Assembly (NCBI GenBank): GCA_017416485.1
Contig: JAFQCH010000042.1
Span: 45,912-109,911 of the forward strand
DNA from: Clostridia bacterium
GTDB taxonomy: Bacteria; Bacillota; Clostridia; Oscillospirales; Acutalibacteraceae
DNA length: 64,000 nucleotides
Reading direction: 5' to 3'
The notes beneath the pieces are model-generated. The model saw only the letters and a program-made list of their open reading frames with translations. It did no database searches and had not been told where the DNA came from. The translations under genes and the position numbers were made by a program. Positions within the stretch are counted from its first letter, which is position 1; each line of letters opens with the position of its first letter. Shown one piece after another: positions 8,252 to 16,491 of the stretch.

Positions 8252-9316
8252 TTATATAGTCTGTTCCCCGAGGGCAATATCGCGGTATACAGCAAAAGCC
8301 GACGGCAAGGCATAAACACTTTGCAACTCTTTTGCATCGGCGGTGACACAAGCGGGATTTTCCGTTGTACCGTCGAGCAGATAGCCGATCATGTGCCACT
8401 CTTTGTGTGTGAAGATATGAACAGCCGCGGGCAAGGCACGCACGCGAAGCGGTTCAAACCCGAGATTGCGGGCAAAGTCGATGGCTTGCTTTTCATTCAG
8501 ATGACCGCCTGCATTCGGAAACTCCCACAAGCCCGCAAGCAAGCCTTTTTCAGGGCGTTTGCGCAGGATGAATCTGCCGTTTTCGCGAAGCAGAAATACC
8601 GTATGCTCTTCCCTTTTTCGCGCGGGCTTTGCAGAATGATAAGGCAAAACAGCCGCCGTGCCGTTCTGTTTTGCAAGACACCACGCGGCAACAGGACAGT
8701 TTTCACATTTCACATCCCCGCCGGGCAGACAGACCGTTGCACCGAGTTCAAACAAGGACTGCGTGAAAGCGGAAACATCCGTCTGCGGGATCATCTGCAA
8801 AACCGTTTCTTCGGCTTGTTTTTTGACCGCATTCTGTGCAATATCGGCATGGCTGTTGTAAAGACGGGACAGCACACGAAGAACATTGCCGTCCACAGCG
8901 GGTGCGGGCACACCGAATGCGATGGATGCAACGGCACCTGCGGTATAACTACCGATGCCGGGCAAAGTTTTCAGCACTGCGGGATCCGACGGCATTACAC
9001 CGCCGAAGTCTTCCACCAAGCGCACGGCACATTTTTTCATATTGCGCACACGGCTGTAATAGCCAAGCCCTTCCCAGAGTTTATGCAAAAAATCATCATC
9101 GGCGGCGGCAAGACTCTGCACATCGGGCAAGGCTTGCAAAAAACGCGCAAAATAAGGCTTTACCGCTTCCACACGAGTCTGCTGCAACATAATTTCGGAC
9201 ACCCACACACGGTAGGGGGTCACATCTTTTCGCCACGGCAGATCGCGGGCATTTTCTTTATACCATGCAACCAATGCCAAGGATACTTCCGGCACCGGCA
9301 CCTGAAAAAAACTCAT
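8252..9316 (-). CDS. mutY: A/G-specific adenine glycosylase MutY
   Basis: Removes adenine mispaired with 8-oxoguanine in base-excision repair. 354 residues. The helix-hairpin-helix LPGIGSYTAGAVASIAF with the catalytic Asp in VDGNVLRVLSR is clear, as is the early WRKDVTPYRVWVSEIMLQQTRV block. The iron-sulfur cluster cysteines read C-x7-C-x2-C-x5-C (VCLPGGDVKCENCPVAAWC); the seven-residue first gap is one longer than in E. coli. The C-terminal half has the NUDIX-like 8-oxoG recognition domain (FILRKRPEKGLLAGLWEFPN). Length is normal. Confidence 0.95.
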   Translation of the reverse strand: MSFFQVPVPEVSLALVAWYKENARDLPWRKDVTPYRVWVSEIMLQQTRVEAVKPYFARFLQALPDVQSLAAADDDFLHKLWEGLGYYSRVRNMKKCAVRLVEDFGGVMPSDPAVLKTLPGIGSYTAGAVASIAFGVPAPAVDGNVLRVLSRLYNSHADIAQNAVKKQAEETVLQMIPQTDVSAFTQSLFELGATVCLPGGDVKCENCPVAAWCLAKQNGTAAVLPYHSAKPARKREEHTVFLLRENGRFILRKRPEKGLLAGLWEFPNAGGHLNEKQAIDFARNLGFEPLRVRALPAAVHIFTHKEWHMIGYLLDGTTENPACVTADAKELQSVYALPSAFAVYRDIALGEQTI

Positions 9317-9378
9317 ACATCACACTCTGAAAAAAATATTATTACTTATTATAGCACACCTTTCCTTTAAAAGCAATT

Positions 9379-9445
9379 AAAAAAACAGGTATTGCGCACT
9401 TCACAAGGAGAAGGTCACAAACCTCATGAAGTGCACATAATCCTG
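9379..9445 (-). terminator. Terminator of the HTH/metallopeptidase module
   Basis: Minus-strand imperfect stem: CAGG (9445-9442) and GCACTTCA (9434-9427, read on the plus strand as tgaagtgc) pair with 9403-9396 and 9389-9386, followed by TTTTTTTAATT. Confidence 0.7.
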
Positions 9446-9452
9446 TTTCGAA

Positions 9453-9674
9453 TCAGAGCAGAGCCGCCAGGGTGCGTTCAATGGCACAGGCACTCGCCTC
9501 TTTGTAAAAATCATTTCTGTGAATGTGCATCTGCTCGTGCCGCAGACTTCGCCGCTGCTGTTCGGCAGAAAGACGACAGTTCAGATAAACATTATAGTCC
9601 CCTTCGGAATCGGGAATGGTGAAAGCCCGCACACCGACAGGCATGGGCAACAAGCGGATAATAATTTCGTTCAA
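9453..9674 (-). CDS. Small ImmA/IrrE-like metallopeptidase-type protein
   Basis: 73 residues starting at TTG 9674, which has AAGGAG a few bases upstream; the ATG 24 bases earlier has none. It contains HEQMHIHRNDFY, an HExxH-like zinc motif in which the second position is Glu, as in ImmA/IrrE-type peptidases that cleave XRE repressors, but the protein is far shorter than typical ImmA. It lies just downstream of an XRE regulator on the same strand, the usual ImmR-ImmA order of integrative elements and prophages. Probably a minimal immunity-type peptidase; activity is inferred from the motif only. Confidence 0.6.
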   Translation of the reverse strand: MNEIIIRLLPMPVGVRAFTIPDSEGDYNVYLNCRLSAEQQRRSLRHEQMHIHRNDFYKEASACAIERTLAALL

Positions 9675-9701
9675 CTTTTTCTCCTTATATAAAATCATTA
9701 G

Positions 9702-10040
9702 TTACGATTGCGCGATCAGCGCATTGACAACCTTTAAAATGGTATCCAGTTCTTCCGCACTTGCTTTTGCAGACAAATCAAACAGCATACGGCGCTTGCG
9801 AAAAATTTCATCCCGCATGTAATCCACCGCTTCTTCCTGAGGGACGGGCATTAAACTGTCTACGGAAATATCAAAATATGCGGCAATGGCGCGCAAGGTT
9901 TTTGCGCTGAGCTGTTTGGTGCGCCCCATTTTCAGTTCCGTAAAAACAGAACTGCGCACACCGATTTCGCCGGCCAGAACCGACAGTTTTATGCCGCGTT
10001 CATCGCAAAGCGATTTAATTCTTAAATAGGTTGCGTCCAT
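9702..10040 (-). CDS. XRE-family helix-turn-helix transcriptional regulator
   Basis: 112 residues. N-terminal HTH (RIKSLCDERGIKLSVLAGEIG, then a recognition helix around VRSSVFTELKMGRT) with a following four-helix Cro/C1 body (KTLRAIAAYFDISVDSLM). The C-terminal tail is helical and charged and may dimerise. The stop codon lies 27 bp before the TTG start of the metallopeptidase-like gene, so the two are cotranscribed. Its promoter region contains ACAGAATTCTGT-type palindromes, probably its own operators. It resembles repressors of integrative elements. Confidence 0.85.
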   Translation of the reverse strand: MDATYLRIKSLCDERGIKLSVLAGEIGVRSSVFTELKMGRTKQLSAKTLRAIAAYFDISVDSLMPVPQEEAVDYMRDEIFRKRRMLFDLSAKASAEELDTILKVVNALIAQS

Positions 10041-10096
10041 TGCTTTCTCCGTTTTGTCACAAAAATAGGTTTTTTTCAGAAAACCCCTTGACTTTT

Positions 10097-10225
10097 ACAG
10101 AATTCTGTAATATTATCATGTTGTAATTCACAGAATACTGTACAATTATCATCCACAATGCAAGTATAATACATTTTTCTGTATTTGTCAATAGGATTTA
10201 CTGTATATTTTTGTCAGTATTCTGT
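10097..10225. promoter_or_regulatory. Three palindromic operator candidates between divergent genes
   Basis: ACAGAATTCTGT (10097-10108, perfect palindrome), ACAGAATACTGT (10130-10141) and TCAGTATTCTGT (10214-10225). Centres are 33 and 84 bp apart, close to whole helical turns. They sit between the XRE gene and the divergent Cys-rich gene, so autoregulation and shared control are likely. A TATAAT at 10165-10170 lies between them. Confidence 0.6.
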
Positions 10226-10270
10226 ATTTTTAAAAAAAAGCGGAAGAAAAACCGCAGACAGGGAGGAAAA

Positions 10271-10492
10271 ATGTCTAACAAAACAGAAGAAACCAACATT
10301 CAGTGTCCGTTTTACCTACGCTCCACGGACTTTCGCATCTGTTGCGAAGGGTACCTGCCCAACACCAGCATGATCACTTCTTTTCCCGACAAAAAAAGCG
10401 CCGCCCACCACATGAAAGCGTGTTGCTTCCGGGTAGACGGCGGCGATTGCCAATTTGCAAAGATGCTGTTCAGAAAATATGAAGATGATTAG
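10271..10492 (+). CDS. Small Cys-rich protein, divergent from XRE repressor
   Basis: 73 residues, start ATG 10271 with GGGAGG 5 bases upstream. The pattern CPFYLRSTDFRICCEGY, then KACCF and GGDCQFAKML, gives spaced cysteines that could bind zinc. Small proteins with a CPFY...CEG...C pattern are familiar next to regulators in clostridial mobile elements. It is divergent from the XRE/ImmA-like pair with shared operators, so it may be a repressor-controlled regulator. Its stop overlaps the stop of the convergent DUF1292 gene by 4 bp. Function unknown. Confidence 0.6.
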   Translation: MSNKTEETNIQCPFYLRSTDFRICCEGYLPNTSMITSFPDKKSAAHHMKACCFRVDGGDCQFAKMLFRKYEDD

Positions 10493-10779
10493 TCTTTAAA
10501 ATACTGTTCTTTGAAAATTTCAAAAACGGCATCAATGGTTTCATCGTCTTCAATGCCGATGTAGTTGTCATATTCGGGATCGTCCAGATCTTCGACCACT
10601 TCAAGAACATACAGCATTTCCTCATTCGGTTCACCAACTTCGGGCAGAGGCAGAAGCACAATGAAATCACGATTGTCATATTCAACCGTATCAATAATTT
10701 CATAGCGTTCCTTGTTGCCTTCTTCATCGTGCAGAACAAGAATATTTTCATCTTCGGGCTGTTTTTTGTTGTTGCTCAT
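10489..10779 (-). CDS. DUF1292 family acidic protein
   Basis: 96 residues, strongly acidic. The family hallmark is visible: DENILVLHDEEGNKERYEIIDTVEY-like opening, then DFIVLLPLPEVG and a C-terminal FEIFKEQYF helix. DUF1292 proteins (YrzB type) are widespread in Firmicutes, often near the yrrK/yrzL tRNA-modification region; their job is not established. AAAGGAG precedes the ATG. It lies 19 bp downstream of the dockerin protein gene on the same strand and converges on the Cys-rich gene. Confidence 0.8.
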   Translation of the reverse strand: MSNNKKQPEDENILVLHDEEGNKERYEIIDTVEYDNRDFIVLLPLPEVGEPNEEMLYVLEVVEDLDDPEYDNYIGIEDDETIDAVFEIFKEQYFKD

Positions 10780-10798
10780 GTTATAACTCCTTTATTGA

Positions 10799-12316
10799 TT
10801 ATTCATTATTATTTGGCACAAAAACAGGCTCCAGGCCGACAGAGGCGCGCAGAGTCAGTCTTGCATCGCCCGCATCAATATCCCCATCGCCGTCACGGTC
10901 TGCGGCAAACAGAGCGTTGCCGACAAGCGTTTCAAGCCCGACACTGTTGCGCAGAATCAGCCTTGCATCGGCAGCGGTGATTTTTCCGTCCAGATCCGCA
11001 TCACCGTTCAAATAGCCCGTCATAGTCACATATATGGTATAGGTGATGCTGTATTCACCGTAGCGCAGTTCAACAGTCTTTTCACCGCAGGTTGCGGTGT
11101 CAAAGGAATACACTTCCCAGTTGGTCAGCTCCGCTTTGGTTCCGCTGTTGTAAATACCGTTCACAACCGTGTTTGTTCCGTCAAAAATGGCTCCCTGCAT
11201 ATAAACCGTTCTGCCGGGATCTGCCAATTCAATACCGACCAGTGTCGGCTCGATCATTTCCATTATAATAATTGTTTCAACGCCTTTATAGCGCACAACA
11301 ATCTCATTTTCACCCGGCACTGCCGCATCGGGATCAAAAACCGTTTCGCACGCAGAGCCTGCAACGGTTTCGGTGTCACCGTTTGTGTAAATCAAAGACA
11401 GCACAAGCCCGTTGAGGTTTGGCTTGCGGGTGTCGCTGTAAAAAGTGTTGTTATAAGGCGGTTGCAGAATCTGCAACTGTGCGGGCTGTTTTTCAACAGC
11501 GGTCACGGTGTAAGAAACCGTATGCTCGGGATACAGATAGCCCACCGTTACCGTATGTTCCCCAAGGGAAAGCGCAGTGTCATCAAGCGGTTTTCCGTCC
11601 ACCGTAAACGTAAAATCAGGATTGTTCTGCATTTCATCCCATGTGAAAATGCGGTCTGTTCTGCCGTCCAGATACTGCACACGCACGGCAAGCCCGGCAA
11701 GAGAAATGCTTTGGCCTTCCACAAACTGCGTTTGCGCATTGCCTTCCGCGTAAAGCTGTTTCACAGGCACTTTTTCAACCGAAACAGTGAACGAGGATGT
11801 AAAACTTCTGCCGCTTGTAAAAGATTTGTAGTGCACTGTCACGGTTTTTGCGCCGACAGAGTCAAAAACAGGCAGATACAGTGTATAACCCGTTATTTCA
11901 ATTCTATCATTGTTGGCATAAACGGCACAAACAACCATACCTGTTTTGTCAAAGGATTCTTCACCGACAATATAAGTGAGTTTATCGGGCAGTGAGATTT
12001 CAATTCCCACAATATTGTCTTCCGCGTAATCGGCATCCGTTTTTTTCAGATCAGCTAACTTGATCCATCCTCCGACGGAAACAGATTTGCGATACACATA
12101 GCCGTAGCCCAAACGTGTTTGCGTAACCTGCACGACCGTTCCTTTGTAAACTTCGCCGATAACAGTTGCGTCATCGGCGGCATCCGCCCGCATCGGCGTG
12201 CGTTCTGCCGTTACAACATAGGTTTCACCCTCGGCAGCAAATGCTGTGGGCATGATCGGCAACAACAAAAAAATGATCATTAAAATTGCGCCGATGCGTT
12301 TGCATGTTTTTTTCAT
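10799..12316 (-). CDS. Secreted SH3b / Ig-like / dockerin type I protein
   Basis: 505 residues from ATG 12316; the ATG 30 bases upstream lies over promoter sequence. Signal peptide (to about TAFAAEG), an SH3b-like domain (YVVTAERTPMRADA, GWIKLADL), then about four bacterial Ig-like (Big_3-type) modules, each with a VGIEISLPDKLTY or GLAVRVQYLDGRTD style, and a C-terminal dockerin of two calcium-binding repeats (NGDADLDGKITAADARLILR and DRDGDGDIDAGDARLTLR). It is likely a cell-surface or cellulosome-like component without a catalytic domain. Its transcript starts from a perfect consensus promoter at 12355-12383. Its dockerin closely resembles the one at 17533. Confidence 0.88.
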   Translation of the reverse strand: MKKTCKRIGAILMIIFLLLPIMPTAFAAEGETYVVTAERTPMRADAADDATVIGEVYKGTVVQVTQTRLGYGYVYRKSVSVGGWIKLADLKKTDADYAEDNIVGIEISLPDKLTYIVGEESFDKTGMVVCAVYANNDRIEITGYTLYLPVFDSVGAKTVTVHYKSFTSGRSFTSSFTVSVEKVPVKQLYAEGNAQTQFVEGQSISLAGLAVRVQYLDGRTDRIFTWDEMQNNPDFTFTVDGKPLDDTALSLGEHTVTVGYLYPEHTVSYTVTAVEKQPAQLQILQPPYNNTFYSDTRKPNLNGLVLSLIYTNGDTETVAGSACETVFDPDAAVPGENEIVVRYKGVETIIIMEMIEPTLVGIELADPGRTVYMQGAIFDGTNTVVNGIYNSGTKAELTNWEVYSFDTATCGEKTVELRYGEYSITYTIYVTMTGYLNGDADLDGKITAADARLILRNSVGLETLVGNALFAADRDGDGDIDAGDARLTLRASVGLEPVFVPNNNE

Positions 12317-12354
12317 TTTATTCCCCACTTGAAAAGTTTTTATCATATTATACT

Positions 12355-12383
12355 ATTATATCAACGTCCCCGCATTCTGTCAA
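12355..12383 (-). promoter_or_regulatory. Perfect consensus sigma-A promoter
   Basis: Minus strand TTGACA (12383-12378), 17 bp, TATAAT (12360-12355), about 32 bp before the start codon of the dockerin gene. Confidence 0.9.
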
Positions 12384-12472
12384 GAACACACAAACGGAAG
12401 TTTTATCCGCAGATAGCAAATATTATATACTGTCGGCTTATTCTGTTAACATATTTGAATCATAAAAAAGGG

Positions 12473-12501
12473 TTGACTTCCCTTTGCGCTTCATGTAAAC
12501 T
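12473..12501 (+). promoter_or_regulatory. Sigma-A promoter of first lipoprotein gene
   Basis: TTGACT (12473-12478), 17 bp, TAAACT (12496-12501). The spacer ends in ATG before the -10. Confidence 0.75.
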
Positions 12502-12531
12502 GAAAAAAGAATAATAAAGGAGATTTTTGAA

Positions 12532-13458
12532 ATGAAAAAGAGGATGCCTTTTCTGATTGCCGTTCTGAGCCTCTGCCTTGCATTCGGAGGTTGCATCAGC
12601 ATCAACAGCGACATTCCCGCCGTGGCAACCGACCCGCAGGGAAATGTTGTCACAAAAGCCGACGGCAACGGGTATATTGTGAATTATTATAATGTAAACA
12701 ACGGCACAAGTGCATTGGCAGACCCGAATGCACAATCGCAACCCGTGCAGCAGACACAGCCGTCCGCAGAAATGCCGGCAACCGTTGCCCCCGAAAACAC
12801 AACCGAACAGCAAGGCGGCGCCGTTTCTCTGACAACGGATGAAGAAAAGCTCAACTTCTTCAACATGGCTGTCAACAAGGTCAAGGCACAGAATGCCGGA
12901 TTCAAAAAATCGAAAAAGACCGTCGGCACTGAAATGACGCTGACCAACAACCTTGTCAATGCCATTGCAAACATGATCAAGGATTCCCTGCTGCCCAACG
13001 ACACAACCGAAACCGTTGTCAACAAGGGAGAATCAAGCATTGATGTCATGTCTCCGCCCGGACAGACCTTTGTTTCCGCACTGACCACATCCGACATTCA
13101 GAGCATCACTTGTGAAAACGACGGCGCGAATTATGTGATTACCGTTTATATTCCCGATGCCACCAATCCCGATGCCACGGGCAGTGTGTATGCAAAAATA
13201 TTTGAATTCATCACCGTGGACGACATCATGAATACCTATGCCCCAAACATGAACGCAACGGTGGAACGCGGCAATGTTTTCTTTGATTTCACAGGTTGTT
13301 ATGCCAAAGCAACCATTGCGCCCGACGGCACGCTTGTGGGGTATGAAACCTTTGTTAACGGCACCATGCGACTGACAAACGGCAAAATCCGCGCATTTAC
13401 AACAGACCTCAGCATTGTTCTGTCCAGCACCACCACTTACACCGCTTTTCAGTGGTAA
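12532..13458 (+). CDS. Lipoprotein of unknown function, paralog 1
   Basis: 308 residues. Lipoprotein signal with lipobox LAFGGC (Cys about 20), so it should be anchored outside the membrane. A Gln/Pro/Thr-rich spacer leads to a folded domain (about residues 100-308) starting DEEKLNFFNMAVNKVK and ending in an amphipathic beta-rich part (NDGANYVITVYIPDA, GCYAKATIAPDGTLVGYETF). The same plan, with matching order of blocks, occurs in the next gene, so they are tandem paralogs. AAAGGAG precedes the ATG. No catalytic motif seen; function unknown. Confidence 0.8.
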   Translation: MKKRMPFLIAVLSLCLAFGGCISINSDIPAVATDPQGNVVTKADGNGYIVNYYNVNNGTSALADPNAQSQPVQQTQPSAEMPATVAPENTTEQQGGAVSLTTDEEKLNFFNMAVNKVKAQNAGFKKSKKTVGTEMTLTNNLVNAIANMIKDSLLPNDTTETVVNKGESSIDVMSPPGQTFVSALTTSDIQSITCENDGANYVITVYIPDATNPDATGSVYAKIFEFITVDDIMNTYAPNMNATVERGNVFFDFTGCYAKATIAPDGTLVGYETFVNGTMRLTNGKIRAFTTDLSIVLSSTTTYTAFQW

Positions 13459-13514
13459 GACCGCAGATTGCCCTAAATTTATCAGACAATTTTAACTTTT
13501 TTTAAATTATCCTA

Positions 13515-13543
13515 TTGACAATCGGGCGTTTATGATGTAAATT
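13515..13543 (+). promoter_or_regulatory. Sigma-A promoter of second lipoprotein gene
   Basis: TTGACA (13515-13520), 17 bp, TAAATT (13538-13543). Same geometry as the promoters of the flanking lipoprotein genes. Confidence 0.75.
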
Positions 13544-13620
13544 ATTCTTGTATTGCACACTTGCGTGCATCACGTCCGAATCGGAATTTTCCGATAATAA
13601 CGAAAGGGGTTTGTCCTGAA

Positions 13621-14583
13621 ATGAAAAAACATATCAGCAAAATAATCGCTATCGTCTGCCTCATCGCCATGATGAGTGCTATGGCTGCATGCACGCAGAC
13701 CATCCAGATCGCATTCGTTGATGCCAACGGCGACGTTTACAATCCGTTTGAAAACATCGGCACCGGCACTGTCAACGTTTACGCCCCCGGCGGCTCTTCC
13801 AACGGCGGCAGTTCTGCCCCCGCAACCAATCCTCCCGCACAGGATACCACCACACCGCCTCCCGCAGCTGATGATACCACTGCTCCTGCTGCTGATGACA
13901 CCACTGCTCCCGTAGATGCAGCTCCCGCAGGCGCTCCCACCACCAAGGATGAAATCATTGCTTTCTACAAAGATGCTGCAAACAAGATCAAGGAAAACGG
14001 CATTGCAGGCTACACCAAGAAAGAATGGCAGGTTATCAGCGAAATCAACATCGGTGCAAGCTTCATCAACAGCGCTGTTGAAGGCGTTGTTGCAGGCTTC
14101 ATGACCACTGAAGACGAAGCAGGCGAACAGATCAACGCCAAGGATTCCGATGATGCAAAGAACCGCTTCCCCGGCTTCACTCTTACCGACAACAGCTTCA
14201 TCGTAAGCGCCGAATGCACCACCAATGCTGCAGGCAACTACGTCATTAAGATGGTTTGTGCTGATGAAGACACACCGCGCAAAGATGGTTCCAGCAAACT
14301 TGGTCAGGCAACACAGTCCCTCATCTATTGGGAAGATCTTGAAGATACCCTCAAGAATGACCCCACTGTTACCAAGATCCTCAGTGCCTATGACGGTGTT
14401 CATGTTATCTACGCAGGCTATCAGATCAACGCTGAAATCACTCCCGACGGTCAGTTCGTTTCCATGGAACACATCGGTAACGTTGACATCAAGATCGGTT
14501 CTGCAACCATTCTTGTTGTTACTATCAAAGACAAGAGCGCTCACCTTATCAACACCTGCAAGTACTACAACTTCCAGTATTGA
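13621..14583 (+). CDS. Lipoprotein of unknown function, paralog 2
   Basis: 320 residues from ATG 13621; the frame extends 60 bases further but GAAAGGGG lies just before this ATG. Lipobox AMAAC. A Gly/Ser/Ala/Pro/Thr-rich spacer with repeated DDTTAPA-like units precedes a domain like that of the preceding gene: KDEIIAFYKDAANKIKENG, then a SAECTTNAAGNYVIKMVCAD strand pair, then INAEITPDGQFVSMEHIG. Codons are more strongly biased than in its paralog, suggesting high expression. It ends at a strong terminator. Function unknown. Confidence 0.8.
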   Translation: MKKHISKIIAIVCLIAMMSAMAACTQTIQIAFVDANGDVYNPFENIGTGTVNVYAPGGSSNGGSSAPATNPPAQDTTTPPPAADDTTAPAADDTTAPVDAAPAGAPTTKDEIIAFYKDAANKIKENGIAGYTKKEWQVISEINIGASFINSAVEGVVAGFMTTEDEAGEQINAKDSDDAKNRFPGFTLTDNSFIVSAECTTNAAGNYVIKMVCADEDTPRKDGSSKLGQATQSLIYWEDLEDTLKNDPTVTKILSAYDGVHVIYAGYQINAEITPDGQFVSMEHIGNVDIKIGSATILVVTIKDKSAHLINTCKYYNFQY

Positions 14584-14599
14584 TCAACAAACAATCAAT

Positions 14600-14630
14600 C
14601 CCCTGTCCGAAAGGACAGGGGATTTTTTTT
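14600..14630 (+). terminator. Rho-independent terminator
   Basis: CCCCTGTCC-GAAA-GGACAGGGG (14600-14621), perfect stem with GAAA tetraloop, then ATTTTTTTT. Confidence 0.95.
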
Positions 14631-14655
14631 GCGCGAAACTGAATTGAATCTGTAA

Positions 14656-14684
14656 TTGACAATATAGATTTTATGTGCTAAACT
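14656..14684 (+). promoter_or_regulatory. Sigma-A promoter of third lipoprotein gene
   Basis: TTGACA (14656-14661), 17 bp, TAAACT (14679-14684). Confidence 0.75.
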
Positions 14685-14717
14685 ATTTGCAGTTTCATTA
14701 AGTTAGGAGTATAGCAA

Positions 14718-16328
14718 ATGAAAAAACCGATCCGTCTGCTTTCGCTGCTGCTTTGCCTTGGCATGGTGCTTTCCTGCTTTGCGGCTTGCGGTGAAGCAAC
14801 CGATGACCCATCAGAAGAAGTAACCACAGAAGAAGCAACCGAGCCCGTTGTGATTGAACTGGGAGCATTTATTGACAAGGTATACACCATTGTTGAAATT
14901 GACCGTGTTGCCGGCACCTGCCTTGCACTGTTGCTGGAAGATGAAAACAGCTACAAAAACGGAACATACACACAGGGCCGCACTTATGATATCGACTCGC
15001 ACGAACTGTTAACGGAAATCAAATACACCCGTGATGCAAAAAAACGACTGACCAAGGTTGTGCACACGGATGCAAAAAGCGGGGATACCGTCAAAACAGA
15101 AGAATATTCCTATGCCTCCAACGGCAAAATGCTTTCCAGCGTCAGCCGCGATGCAAACCGAATGACAATTGACAGCCTTGTCTACACATATAATGCAGAC
15201 GGCACCTACACTGTCACAACAACAAAAGCGGGCAAATTGGCAAGCATTGCGGAGTTTGACCGCACCGATAAGGCTGTTGCCCGCACCGATTACGAATACA
15301 AAGCAGACGGCACTTATACCGTACGTTTTTATAAAGACGGCAGGATGACACAGTATGTTACATTCAACGCCGAAGGCAACGAAGCCACCCGCGCTGTTTA
15401 TACCTACAATCCCGACGGTTCATACACCGTTGCTCTGTATGAAAACGGAATTCTGAAAAACCAGCAGACCGGCACCGCGCAGGATGTTGTTACCCAACCG
15501 GCAGAAACCACAACGCAAGAAGAAAAAGAAACACTTGACGCCAACGCACCCGTTGTTGTGCCTACAACAACCCCGCCCACAACCAATAATAACAACAATA
15601 ACGACGATAACAACAATGACCAACCCCCTGCAACCCGTCCTACCGAACCGCCCACAACGGAAGCCCCTGCAACGGATGCCTCCGGCGGCATTGATATGCT
15701 TGCCCAGTCGCGCATTTTCCGTTCGGGTGAATATTGCCTTGTCGGTGCAATGGAAGAGGGCAATGAAATTATGTATATGACGGTTGCCATTACCCGCAAC
15801 ACCATGTACACCTCAATGGAAGTTGATTTCGGCAGCATGATGGGCAGCGGTTCAACCGGCATGACAGAACTCGGATTCCTGCAAACCGCAAACGGAACAG
15901 CCTATATGCTTGAACCCAAGAGCAAAACCTATTGTTCCATGGATGAATCCCTGAACCTGGGCGGCGACACACTGAATCCCGGGGAACTGTTTGCAGACAT
16001 TGATATGTCCGAAGCATTCATTCCCATCAGCGAAAATGCGCAACCCGACAAACGCGAAAACGCAGTTGTCAACGGTGAAATGGTAACCTGCTTCACATTC
16101 AACACCGCAAGCGGTGAATCTGTTAAGCATTATGTTAATGACAACGGTCAACTCATTCGCGTGGAAGACTTCAATGCCGACGGCAGAATGATTCAGATGT
16201 TTGATGTTGAAAGTCTGTCCGGCAACATTGCCGAATATATGCGCAAGATCCCGTCGGATTACAAAAAGACCGACCTGATGAACATGCTTATTGCCATGAT
16301 GGGCGACTACGGAACGATTATTGAATAA
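14718..16328 (+). CDS. Lipoprotein with YD-like repeats and Asn/Pro/Thr linker
   Basis: 536 residues. Lipobox CFAAC. The first half has at least three copies of a Y-x-Y-x-x-D-G-T/S-Y-T-V motif (YTYNADGTYTV, YEYKADGTYTV, YTYNPDGSYTV), like short RHS/MORN-type strands. A low-complexity linker of Thr, Pro and runs of Asn/Asp separates it from a C-terminal domain (about 320-536; RIFRSGEYCLVGAMEEGN, FNTASGESVKHYVNDNGQ) that ends in an amphipathic helix. The whole protein is probably exposed on the cell surface. TAGGAG precedes the ATG. No enzyme motif is visible; substrate or partner unknown. Confidence 0.8.
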   Translation: MKKPIRLLSLLLCLGMVLSCFAACGEATDDPSEEVTTEEATEPVVIELGAFIDKVYTIVEIDRVAGTCLALLLEDENSYKNGTYTQGRTYDIDSHELLTEIKYTRDAKKRLTKVVHTDAKSGDTVKTEEYSYASNGKMLSSVSRDANRMTIDSLVYTYNADGTYTVTTTKAGKLASIAEFDRTDKAVARTDYEYKADGTYTVRFYKDGRMTQYVTFNAEGNEATRAVYTYNPDGSYTVALYENGILKNQQTGTAQDVVTQPAETTTQEEKETLDANAPVVVPTTTPPTTNNNNNNDDNNNDQPPATRPTEPPTTEAPATDASGGIDMLAQSRIFRSGEYCLVGAMEEGNEIMYMTVAITRNTMYTSMEVDFGSMMGSGSTGMTELGFLQTANGTAYMLEPKSKTYCSMDESLNLGGDTLNPGELFADIDMSEAFIPISENAQPDKRENAVVNGEMVTCFTFNTASGESVKHYVNDNGQLIRVEDFNADGRMIQMFDVESLSGNIAEYMRKIPSDYKKTDLMNMLIAMMGDYGTIIE

Positions 16329-16337
16329 AGCACCAAT

Positions 16338-16376
16338 AAAAGCGGGACTGCATTTGCAGTTCCGCTTTGTTATTTG
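16338..16376 (+). terminator. Probable terminator
   Basis: Stem AAAGCGGGACTGCA/TGCAGTTCCGCTTT (16338-16367, one wobble), followed by a poor T-tract GTTATTT. Confidence 0.65.
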
Positions 16377-16491
16377 CCAAATTTTGTTATATTAACACTT
16401 TTATTTTCCCAAATTGAACAGATCCGGCCCCATTGCGGCATATTGGCAATTTTATAGCAATTGGCAATCCTTGCGAATATGTAACATTTTT

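Noticed and set aside
15580..15630. AAC/AAT/GAT run as a microsatellite of interest
   Set aside because: Encodes the Asn/Asp part of a lipoprotein linker in frame; nothing suggests phase variation.
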